From an uncultured Clostridia bacterium (lineage in GTDB: Bacteria; Bacillota; Clostridia; Christensenellales; Aristaeellaceae): a stretch of 6,863 nt of DNA. Where the stretch lies: NCBI GenBank assembly GCA_946409855.1, contig CAMJXZ010000176.1, positions 1 through 6,863 on the forward strand, written 5' to 3'. Position numbers and translations under genes: made by a program. Shown here one piece after another: positions 1 through 5,938 of the stretch. Positions within the stretch are counted from its first letter, which is position 1. Each line of letters starts with the position of its first letter. Below the pieces are notes generated by a model, which did no database searches, was not told where the DNA came from, and saw only the letters and a list, made by a program, of their open reading frames with translations.

Positions 1-7
1 ATTCCTT

Positions 8-54
8 GCGGATTTGCCGCCCGGGAGCCCTGCAAGGGCGACAGGCAAATCCGT
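8..54. repeat. Imperfect inverted repeat, third stem-loop of the left-edge array
   Basis: The arms at 10-18 and 44-52 (GGATTTGCC / GGCAAATCC) are perfectly complementary over 9 bp. A further C-G pair (9-53) and a G-T wobble (8-54) can extend them. The 25-nt apical part contains a small GCCC/GGGC hairpin (27-30 with 36-39, loop TGCAA). No U-tract follows on either strand, so a simple intrinsic terminator is not supported. It is the most distal of three stem-loops after the dehydrogenase gene. It could be part of a dispersed palindromic element or a transcript 3'-end structure. Confidence 0.6.
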
Positions 55-64
55 TCGGGGGGTT

Positions 65-94
65 CCGTAGGGGGGTCGTAAGACCCCCCTGCGG
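65..94. repeat. GC-rich stem-loop with G6/C6 arms, second of the array
   Basis: The arms AGGGGGGTC (69-77) and GACCCCCCT (82-90) pair perfectly around a 4-nt GTAA loop. Outer pairs 65-94, 66-93 and 67-92, plus a T-G wobble 68-91, extend the stem to 13 bp. Its outer edge shares positions 93-94 with the next stem-loop, so the two cannot both form fully. There is no run of T after it on the minus strand, where the upstream gene is transcribed. A second G6 run at 57-62 could compete for the same C6 run (84-89). Confidence 0.65.
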
Positions 95-125
95 TACCTG
101 TTCAGTCTTTGACTGAACAGGTACC
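93..125 (-). terminator. Perfect 15-bp hairpin just after the dehydrogenase stop; possible non-canonical terminator
   Basis: GGTACCTGTTCAGTC (93-107) and GACTGAACAGGTACC (111-125) are exact reverse complements separated by a TTT loop (AAA on the minus strand). On the minus strand the stem begins only 4 nt after the dehydrogenase stop codon. That position fits transcript 3'-end formation or protection of the message from exonucleases. The bases after the stem on the minus strand are GCAGGGGGG, not a U-tract. Calling it a terminator is therefore an inference from position and stem strength, not from a full terminator signature. Confidence 0.5.
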
Positions 126-129
126 CGGA

Positions 130-1392
130 TCAGTCAATATTTTCCCAGTGGGACAGCAGGTACTGTTCCGCCTCCAGACACCACAGGCCCCGGTGGCGGC
201 CCACGATCTCCGCCAGGCCGGCAAAGCGCGGGTCCTGCTTTCCCTTTTCGGCAAAGTCGTCGATGGCGGTCAGGGACATGCTGATGTGGGTGTAGATCAG
301 CTTTTTGCCCCCGGGAATATTGGGCAGGTTCAGGGTGGTTTCGGCGGCGCAGTCCAGGCCGCCCACATGAGTCACCATCACGGCGGGACGGATGCGTCCG
401 GCGGCGGTGAGCGCCAGGGCTTCGGTCATGTCGTCGGTGTTGCCGCCGGTGGTGCCGACCACGTGGGCGCTGTTGTAGTGCACGTCGTAGAAATTGATGC
501 GGGCGGAGAATTGGGGGTCGGTGGGCCCGGCGAAGAAGCTCAGGCAGCCGTCCCGCCCCAGGATCGCGGAGGACAGCTCCACCACGCTTTCCACCGGCGC
601 GTAGACGAACACGTCGTCGTAGCCGCCGTCCGCCAGGCCGCGCAGATACCCGGCCGGGTCCGGCATGTCCCGGGTATTGACGAAGGACACCCGCACGCCG
701 GTTTGGGCCGTCAGCTCCTCCGGGAACAGCTGCCGGGCGCGCGCCATGCGGTTTTCGTCGATATCGGTCACTACCAGCGTGCCGGGCCGGCGGTCGCAGT
801 GGATGATGTATTCCGCCATCCCCAGGCCCATGGGCCCGGCGCCCGCCAGGATGGCCATTTTGCCGCCCTCGCGGATCCCCATTTCATGGGTGTATACGCC
901 CATCTTCGTATGGAACGCCGCGTGGGCCGCGCCGATGCTGCAGCTGTAGGGCTCCGCCAGGGAGGCCTCAAAAAATGCCTCGCCCGTGTAGGGAAGGAAG
1001 CAGCCCTGCTCCATGACCTCCGGCGGGATGATGCAGTAGGTGCAGTCGCCGCCGAAGAAGGGATAGCTGTACCCCGGGCTCCACATCGTGCCCTTGTAGT
1101 TCAGCGCCGGCTGCAGGGTGAACCGGGTGCCGGGAAAGAACTGCCCCTCGTATTTTTTCCCGACCTTTTCGATCACGCCGGCGAATTCGTGGCCTATGAC
1201 GGCGGGATGCTCCGCCACGTCCGGATGGACGCGCTTGTGCGCGGTGCCCAGGACGGCGCATTTGTAGGTGGACATGCAGATGCTGTCGGAAACCACCCGG
1301 ACCAGGATCTCGTCTTCCTTCATTTCCGGCAGGTCAAATTCCGTCAGCCTCAGATCATTGGCGCCATGCAGGCGTACGGCTCGGGTTTTCAT
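130..1392 (-). CDS. SorE-like zinc-type medium-chain dehydrogenase (L-sorbose-1-phosphate reductase family)
   Basis: This 420-aa protein is a medium-chain dehydrogenase/reductase acting on a polyol, ketose or sugar phosphate. An N-terminal GroES-like domain (about 1-165) carries likely catalytic-zinc ligands Cys39, His68-Glu69 (GHEFAG) and Glu147. The Rossmann domain has GAGPMG at 184-189 and an acidic Asp210 after the second strand, which favours NAD over NADP. The four-cysteine structural-zinc lobe of alcohol dehydrogenases is missing; only Cys117 and Cys120 lie in the area. About 50 extra residues at the C-terminus (from 371), ending with a Trp/Glu-rich helix-like segment, recall SorE-type proteins rather than 340-350-aa sorbitol dehydrogenases. 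The start is supported by GGAG at 1400-1403, 7 nt upstream. It follows the 1-phosphofructokinase gene by 18 nt and is very probably cotranscribed. Substrate is unassigned; a sorbitol, galactitol-phosphate or related dehydrogenase is possible. Confidence 0.85.
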   Translation of the reverse strand: MKTRAVRLHGANDLRLTEFDLPEMKEDEILVRVVSDSICMSTYKCAVLGTAHKRVHPDVAEHPAVIGHEFAGVIEKVGKKYEGQFFPGTRFTLQPALNYKGTMWSPGYSYPFFGGDCTYCIIPPEVMEQGCFLPYTGEAFFEASLAEPYSCSIGAAHAAFHTKMGVYTHEMGIREGGKMAILAGAGPMGLGMAEYIIHCDRRPGTLVVTDIDENRMARARQLFPEELTAQTGVRVSFVNTRDMPDPAGYLRGLADGGYDDVFVYAPVESVVELSSAILGRDGCLSFFAGPTDPQFSARINFYDVHYNSAHVVGTTGGNTDDMTEALALTAAGRIRPAVMVTHVGGLDCAAETTLNLPNIPGGKKLIYTHISMSLTAIDDFAEKGKQDPRFAGLAEIVGRHRGLWCLEAEQYLLSHWENID

Positions 1393-1410
1393 ACAAGGGC
1401 TCCGTTCTCG

Positions 1411-2340
1411 TCAGATTTCTTCCAGGCGTACCTGCCGGAGCAGTTCGCGGACCAGGCTCATTTCGGCGGGCTGGGTGCCGGGGGTGGTAACGGCCGCGGC
1501 GCTGACCGCCACCGCCAGGGCGCAGGTATCCCGGAAGGACATGCCGCGGGACATGCCGTGCACCATGGCGGCCATCATGCTGTCGCCCGCGCCTACGGTG
1601 CTCTGGACGGGGACGCGCAGGCCGTACCCCCGCAGGGCCTGTGTGCCGGTGACAAACAGCGCGCCGTCTCCGCCCAGGGAAACCACGGCCGTGCCCACGC
1701 CGCCCGCCGCCAGTTCTTTGGCGGCCCGGGCCATATCGGCGATTCCGGAAAACGTCCGGCCTGTCAGCCGGCTCAGCTCCGCGTCGTTGGGCTTGATCAG
1801 GAAGGGGCCGGCCTTCACCCCTTCGATGAGCAGCTCGCCGTCGGCGTCCAGGCAGGTCTTTATCTCCCGGCGCTTCAGCCGGGCGATCCAGTCGGCAAAC
1901 ACGGCGGGCGAAGCGCTGGCGGGGGCCTTGCCCGCCAGCACCACGATGCCGCCGGGAGCGGCGGCTTCCTCCGCTTTGCGGTACACCGCTTCGATCACGC
2001 CGGCGTCCGCCGGCGGGCCGGGCTCGTTGATGTCGGTGTTGGTGCGGGCTTCCGGGTCCACCACCTTGAGGTTGGTGCGGGTCTCCTGTTCCACCCGCAC
2101 AAAGTCGGACGGGATGCCAAGCTCCCGCAGCCTGCTTTCGATCCAGTCCCCTACGCTGCCGCCCAGGATGCCGGTGGCCAGGCTGTCCGTCCCCAGGGAA
2201 CGGAGCGCCTTCGATACGTTGATGCCTTTCCCGCCCGGGTCCAGGCGCACGCTCTGGATGCGGTTGACCCGGTCCACCCGGAAGCCGGGCAGGATCACCG
2301 TTTTATCCAGCGCGGGGGTCAGGGTAACGGTAACAATCAT
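1411..2340 (-). CDS. fruK: 1-phosphofructokinase (PfkB/ribokinase superfamily)
   Basis: This 309-aa cytosolic kinase is the normal length for FruK/LacC proteins. The typical reaction is ATP-dependent phosphorylation of fructose 1-phosphate to fructose 1,6-bisphosphate. Visible features are the N-terminal TLTPALDKT segment (6-14), the substrate-binding GGKGINVS (36-43), TNLKV (89-93), INEPGP (104-109), KPNDAE (183-188), SLGGDGAL (221-228), and the PfkB signature GAGDSMMA (250-257) with catalytic Asp253. The start is set by the family N-terminus, but no good Shine-Dalgarno is present: an A8 run lies just before the ATG, and the nearest purine-rich stretch (GGACG) is about 10 nt upstream. A promoter and a strong hairpin lie directly upstream. 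Because no fructose PTS is nearby, tagatose 6-phosphate, tagatose 1-phosphate or another ketose phosphate remains a possible substrate. Confidence 0.9.
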   Translation of the reverse strand: MIVTVTLTPALDKTVILPGFRVDRVNRIQSVRLDPGGKGINVSKALRSLGTDSLATGILGGSVGDWIESRLRELGIPSDFVRVEQETRTNLKVVDPEARTNTDINEPGPPADAGVIEAVYRKAEEAAAPGGIVVLAGKAPASASPAVFADWIARLKRREIKTCLDADGELLIEGVKAGPFLIKPNDAELSRLTGRTFSGIADMARAAKELAAGGVGTAVVSLGGDGALFVTGTQALRGYGLRVPVQSTVGAGDSMMAAMVHGMSRGMSFRDTCALAVAVSAAAVTTPGTQPAEMSLVRELLRQVRLEEI

Positions 2341-2365
2341 GGTTTTTTTTCGTCCGATCCGCTTG

Positions 2366-2394
2366 CGCGCGGTTCCCCGAAGGGCGGCCGCGCG
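2366..2394 (-). promoter_or_regulatory. UUCG-capped stem-loop in the fruK 5' leader
   Basis: A 7-bp stem pairs 2366-2372 (CGCGCGG) with 2388-2394 (CCGCGCG). On the minus-strand RNA an inner 3-bp C/G stem is capped by UUCG, one of the most stable tetraloops, with an asymmetric internal loop between the two stems. It falls between the predicted transcription start (near 2398) and the fruK start codon, ending about 25 nt before the ATG. Read on the plus strand it is followed by T6 (2396-2401) and would look like an intrinsic terminator, but no plus-strand gene precedes it. It may affect leader stability or translation, or stop antisense transcription. Confidence 0.6.
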
Positions 2395-2404
2395 GTTTTT
2401 TCAT

Positions 2405-2433
2405 ATGATATCACAGCCGGTTTTATGATTCAA
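2405..2433 (-). promoter_or_regulatory. Sigma-A-type promoter for fruK and the dehydrogenase gene
   Basis: On the minus strand, TTGAAT (2428-2433) and TATCAT (2405-2410) are separated by exactly 17 bp (2411-2427). Transcription would begin near 2398 in an A-rich initial sequence. The AT-rich patch stands out against the GC-rich surroundings. The -10 region overlaps the small palindromes CATATG (2402-2407) and TGATATCA (2406-2413), which could be part of an operator. Its placement, 35 bp past the stop of the upstream kinase gene, would let fruK and the dehydrogenase be expressed separately from the kinase. Confidence 0.75.
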
Positions 2434-2468
2434 GGAAAAAGTGCGCCGGGCCGCGGGGTCATCCGCCC

Positions 2469-4001
2469 CTATCCGTTCCGGGGCCCTTCCTCCGCCTGCC
2501 CAAAGCGGAATACGGCCCGGTAAGCGTCTTTCATGGCCGGATAAAGCGAGCGGAACACAGCCAGATGGCGCCGGTAAACGGCGTGCGCCGCGGGGTCCGG
2601 CGTGTACTCCCGGGCGGCGCGGACGCAGCGCGCCGCTTCCGAAAAATCCCGGTACCAGCCGATGCCTACGCCGGCTGTCAGCGCCGCGCCCAGGGAGGTG
2701 GCTTCGTGGGGCGTCCGGTGCACCCGCACGGGGACGCCGAACATGTCGGCCGCCATCTGCCCCCACAAAGGGCTTTTCGCGCCGCCGCCGATCAGGGTGA
2801 GCCGCCCGGCGGGCAGACCGTTGTCCGCCAGGATGTCCCCGCAGAGGGCCAGGGCCTGCATGACCCCCTCGTACGCCGCCCGGGCGATGTGCCGCCGGTC
2901 GTGGTAGAGCGTGAAGCCCATCAGCGTGCCGCTGGCTTCCGCCGTCCACCAGGGCGTGCGCTCCCCCATCAGCGTGGGCAGGTAAAAGACTCCCTGCGCC
3001 CCGGGCGGGACTTCCCGGGCCATGGCTTCCAGCGCGGCGTAATCGGGCCGTTCCCGCGAAACGCCCAGCAGGTTCCGCGCCGCCCAGTCAAAGGCCGCCG
3101 CCCCGCACTGCACCGTGCCGCAGACGTTATAGCCCCGGCCGTCGCTGTCGAAATAGCTGAAAAGCCGCATCTCCCGGTCCCGGCAGGGGGAGGCGCTCAG
3201 GGTGCTGACCCAGGCCGAGGAGCCGATGTTCATGTAGGTATCCCCCGGTTTCTGGTCCCGGGCGCCGTGGGCGGCGCAGGCTCCGTCCCCCGCCCCGACG
3301 GCCACCGGCAGGCCCGCGGGCAGGCCGGTCAGGGCGGCGAACCGGGGGGCAAGCCCTGTCCCCGCGTCGCAGGAAGGGAGGATGTCCGGCAGCTTCCCGG
3401 CGTCCACCCCGCAGGCATTTACGATGTCCCGCGCCCAGGCGCCCGTGTTCAGGTCCAGGCAGCTGCACAGGGAGGCGTCGGTGGGGTCGGTAAACCCGGC
3501 GCGGCCGGTAAAGCGGCCGTACAGGTAGTCCTTGATGTTGACGAATTTCCAGGCCTTTTCATAGATTTCCGGCAGGTTTTCCCGGAGCCACATGTACTTG
3601 GGCAGCCCGCTGTGCACGTCGATGCGGCTGCCGGTGACGGCGTAATACGTTTCAGGCGGGATCAGCCCGGCGATGCGCGCGCACTGGGGGGCGGCGCGCA
3701 GGTCGCTGTGGATGATGTTGTCGTACAGCGCCAGTCCGTCCCGCCCGATGGGGATGCAGCCGTTCATGGTGCCGGTGAAGACCAGCGCCGCGCAGTCCCG
3801 CGGGGACAGGCCGCAAAGCACCCGGGCGATGGCCCGGAGGGCGGCGCTTACCTGCGTCTCGGGCTCCTGCTGCGCCCAGCCGGGGCAGGGGTAGCGGGTG
3901 GGATAGTCTTCCACGTGGCTGTTCAGCGCGTCCCCCTCCCGGGAGAAGGCCGAGCATTTGATGCCGGTGGTGCCGGCGTCCAGCGTCAGTATGTACTCCA
4001 T
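2469..4001 (-). CDS. FGGY-family carbohydrate kinase (xylulokinase-like, substrate unknown)
   Basis: This 510-aa ATP-dependent sugar kinase has the usual length and two-domain layout of the FGGY family (xylulokinase, gluconokinase, fuculokinase, glycerol kinase). The first phosphate-binding loop is DAGTTG (8-13). The catalytic base is most likely Asp239 in GAGDG (236-240). ERTPWW (347-352) and the adenosine/phosphate loop IGGGAKSPLWGQMAAD (404-419) complete the C-terminal domain. The reading frame is open upstream to 4211, but the start at 4001 is preferred: it begins the family N-terminus directly and has AAAGGA (4006-4011) and GGAG (4012-4015) upstream. The added upstream sequence is Arg/Pro-rich and unlike a kinase. 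The stop is TAG. Context with a dehydrogenase and a 1-phosphofructokinase suggests catabolism of a polyol or rare ketose. Exact substrate cannot be assigned from motifs. Confidence 0.9.
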   Translation of the reverse strand: MEYILTLDAGTTGIKCSAFSREGDALNSHVEDYPTRYPCPGWAQQEPETQVSAALRAIARVLCGLSPRDCAALVFTGTMNGCIPIGRDGLALYDNIIHSDLRAAPQCARIAGLIPPETYYAVTGSRIDVHSGLPKYMWLRENLPEIYEKAWKFVNIKDYLYGRFTGRAGFTDPTDASLCSCLDLNTGAWARDIVNACGVDAGKLPDILPSCDAGTGLAPRFAALTGLPAGLPVAVGAGDGACAAHGARDQKPGDTYMNIGSSAWVSTLSASPCRDREMRLFSYFDSDGRGYNVCGTVQCGAAAFDWAARNLLGVSRERPDYAALEAMAREVPPGAQGVFYLPTLMGERTPWWTAEASGTLMGFTLYHDRRHIARAAYEGVMQALALCGDILADNGLPAGRLTLIGGGAKSPLWGQMAADMFGVPVRVHRTPHEATSLGAALTAGVGIGWYRDFSEAARCVRAAREYTPDPAAHAVYRRHLAVFRSLYPAMKDAYRAVFRFGQAEEGPRNG

Positions 4002-4133
4002 GGGATCCTTTCTCCGGATGTGACGGGCAGACAGAACGGACCTTCCGGATGATGCCGTCCCCTTTTTACGCCGGACGGGCGCGGGGCAGGGGGGAAACAG
4101 GGTTTGTTCCCGGAAAAGAAAACACAGGATAAA
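4002..4133 (-). promoter_or_regulatory. Leader of the kinase gene; no clear promoter
   Basis: This stretch must contain the start signals for the kinase gene, because a terminator-like hairpin lies beyond it. I see no convincing -35/-10 pair on the minus strand. Two copies of TCCGGATG (4013-4020 and 4044-4051) are 31 bp apart, close to three helical turns. The inverted repeat CCGTCC / GGACGG (4055-4060, 4073-4078) surrounds a T5 run. These are possible operator elements for an activator-dependent promoter, which is speculative. Confidence 0.3.
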
Positions 4134-4179
4134 CCGGAAGACGGGCCGGTCCCTGAACGCGGGACGGTCCGTCTTCCGG
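4134..4179 (-). terminator. Intrinsic-type terminator downstream of the M3 peptidase gene
   Basis: CCGGAAGACGG (4134-4144) pairs perfectly with CCGTCTTCCGG (4169-4179). The stem continues inward with a G-U and two G-C pairs, a single bulged G, and GTCCC/GGGAC (4149-4153 with 4161-4165), capped by a 7-nt loop. On the minus strand the stem is followed by TTTATCCTGTGTTTTCTTTT, a T-rich though interrupted tail. It lies about 70 bp after the peptidase stop and before the kinase leader, so it most likely ends the peroxiredoxin-peptidase transcript. Confidence 0.65.
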
Positions 4180-4192
4180 CCTGCGGGCGCGT

Positions 4193-4232
4193 CCGTCCGG
4201 ACGGGCGGCACGCGCTGTCTGTCCGGGGACAG
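4193..4232. repeat. Two short palindromes between the peptidase stop and its terminator
   Basis: CCGTCCGGACGG (4193-4204) is a perfect 12-bp palindrome. CTGTCC GG GGACAG (4219-4232) is an inverted repeat with 6-bp arms. Neither is followed by a U-tract. They may be 3'-UTR structure or chance in GC-rich DNA. Confidence 0.3.
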
Positions 4233-4249
4233 GCCCGGCTTTCCGGCGG

Positions 4250-5938
4250 TCAGTACCGGCCGCGGATCTCTTCCACGATGGGGGCGACGGTCTTTTCCAC
4301 CGTGCCGTCCCGGAAGGGGTTCAGCAGGTTTCCGGTTTCCAGCAGCTCAAAATAGCCCTTTGTTCCGCCGGCCCGGCACAGGCGAAGATAGTCCGCCCAG
4401 GCCGCGGCCCGGTCTTCCTTCATGCGGGTGTAATACTGGAAGGCGCAGATCTGCGCCAGCGCGTATTCGATGTAGTAGAACGGGTAGAGGAATACGTGCA
4501 GCTTCTGCATCCAGAAGCCCCCCTCCGACAGGAAGGCGTTGCCGTCGTAGTCGCGCCAGGGCATGTATTTTTGTTCGATTTCCCGCCATACGTGCCGGCG
4601 GTCCGCCGCGCTCATCCCGGGCGCTTCGTAGACCCGGTGCTGGAACTCGTCCACGCTCACCAGGTAGGGGATGGTCTCCAGCGCGCCGACCAGGTGGCCG
4701 GTGATGTACTGCTCCGACTGATCCCCGAAGAACAGGTCCATCCAGGGGTAGGCGAAATGCTCCATCGACATGGAATGGATCTCGTTGATCTCCGAGGTGG
4801 ACCCGCACAGGGCGCTGACCGGGATGGACCGCATGCTCAGGTAGCCCTGGAAGGCGTGCCCCGCCTCGTGGGTCAGCACATCCACGTCGGCGTCGGTCCC
4901 GTTGAAGTTGGAAAAGATGAAAGGCGCCTGATAGGCCGGGAAGCGGGTCATGTAACCGCCCATGTGCTTGCCCGGGCGGGTCTCCAGGTCAAAGAGCTGA
5001 TACTCCTTCATGAAGTCGAAGAATTCCCCGGTTTCCGGGCTCATGGCCCGGTACATCCGCTGCGCCTTGTCCACCAGTTCCTGCGTCGTGCCGATGGGGC
5101 GGGCGTTTCCTTCCCGGAATTTCAGGCTCTCGTCGTAGAAGCGCAGCTTGTCGATGCCCAGATGGACCCGCTGCCTTTCCCGGATTTCCGCCACCGCCGG
5201 GGTGACCACCGTGCGGATCTGCTCGCGGAAGCGGGCGGCGTCCTCCCGGGTATAGTCGAAGCGGTTCCGGGAAAGGTACGCCATTTCCGTATAGCTGGGA
5301 AAGCCCATCTTTTGGGCCATTTTGGCCCGCAGCGTGACCAGCTCCGAATACTGCTCGTCCAGTTGGGGGCTGATCTTCCCGTACAGCCCGGCCCAGGCCT
5401 CAAAGGCCTCCTTCCGCTCCTGCCGGTCGGTGCTCTGCATGTGCTTGAGCAGGCCGTAGAAATTGCAGCTTTCCCCCCGGAAATCCGTCACGGCCTGAGA
5501 AGTGACCTTCCGGTATTCCTGGCAGAGCTCCCCTTCCCGGATGGTTTCGGCGATGATTTTTTCGTCCCGGGTCAGCAGGTCCGCGTCCATCAGCCGGAAC
5601 AGCTGGGGGCCGAACTCCCGTTCAAAATCCCCGCGGAAGGGGGATCCGGTCAGCGCTTTTTCCCAGGCGGTGTTCAGGGGGATCATTTTCGCCGTTTCCT
5701 CCCGCAGCCACCGGACCTCCCCGTCGTAGTACGCGTCCATGGCGTTCATGGTATTGCGCACATGGGCGATGGAAAACAGGGTCGATACTTCCGTGCGCTT
5801 CTGCTGCACGTCAAAATAGGCGCTTCGCACTTCTTCATAGCCGCGTGCCGCGGTCACCCGCCCGGCCGCGTCCCGGAGGACCGTCTTCAGGGCTTCGATG
5901 TCCGGGCGCCGGTAGGGCATTTCGCTGAACTTGATCAT
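4250..5938 (-). CDS. M3-family oligoendopeptidase (PepF-like zinc metallopeptidase)
   Basis: This 562-aa cytosolic peptidase would cleave short peptides. It has no signal peptide or membrane segment. The zinc site is HEAGH (357-361), and Glu386 lies exactly 25 residues after the second His, as in the HExxH...E arrangement of thimet-type M3 enzymes. A C-terminal His481 plus Tyr485/488/489 cluster (FYYIEYALAQ, 487-496) matches the family's substrate-binding region. The length is typical of Firmicutes M3 oligoendopeptidases of about 560 aa. The start at 5938 has GGAGG at 5945-5949, 6 nt upstream, inside the end of the peroxiredoxin gene. The ATG overlaps that gene's TGA (ATGA), so translational coupling is likely. 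A terminator-like hairpin follows about 70 bp after the stop. The exact subfamily (PepF or the related M3 group) is uncertain. Confidence 0.93.
   Translation of the reverse strand: MIKFSEMPYRRPDIEALKTVLRDAAGRVTAARGYEEVRSAYFDVQQKRTEVSTLFSIAHVRNTMNAMDAYYDGEVRWLREETAKMIPLNTAWEKALTGSPFRGDFEREFGPQLFRLMDADLLTRDEKIIAETIREGELCQEYRKVTSQAVTDFRGESCNFYGLLKHMQSTDRQERKEAFEAWAGLYGKISPQLDEQYSELVTLRAKMAQKMGFPSYTEMAYLSRNRFDYTREDAARFREQIRTVVTPAVAEIRERQRVHLGIDKLRFYDESLKFREGNARPIGTTQELVDKAQRMYRAMSPETGEFFDFMKEYQLFDLETRPGKHMGGYMTRFPAYQAPFIFSNFNGTDADVDVLTHEAGHAFQGYLSMRSIPVSALCGSTSEINEIHSMSMEHFAYPWMDLFFGDQSEQYITGHLVGALETIPYLVSVDEFQHRVYEAPGMSAADRRHVWREIEQKYMPWRDYDGNAFLSEGGFWMQKLHVFLYPFYYIEYALAQICAFQYYTRMKEDRAAAWADYLRLCRAGGTKGYFELLETGNLLNPFRDGTVEKTVAPIVEEIRGRY

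Noticed and set aside
23..75. G-quadruplex on the plus strand (G runs at 23-25, 36-38, 57-62, 70-75)
   Set aside because: The loops are long and uneven, and the G6 run at 70-75 is better explained by pairing with C6 at 84-89.
2436..2469. Terminator for the kinase gene (GGGG/CCCC pairing 2455-2458 with 2466-2469, then T5 on the minus strand)
   Set aside because: The stem is only 4 bp with a 7-nt loop and is separated from the T5 run by more than 10 nt, so efficient termination is not supported.
109..2523. An 804-codon plus-strand open frame across both sugar genes
   Set aside because: It is antisense to two well-supported genes with intact catalytic motifs, its translation is low-complexity (Gly/His/Ala/Arg-rich), and it has no recognisable domain. 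Long shadow frames are common in GC-rich DNA.
2565..4052. A 495-codon plus-strand open frame opposite the FGGY kinase
   Set aside because: It is antisense to a clear kinase, has Gly/Ala/Pro/Val-rich composition, and shows no domain or supporting start signal.
4002..4211. N-terminal extension of the kinase reading frame to 4211
   Set aside because: The extra 70 residues are Arg/Pro-rich, run through the terminator hairpin, and the ATG at 4001 has a good ribosome-binding site and begins the family N-terminus.
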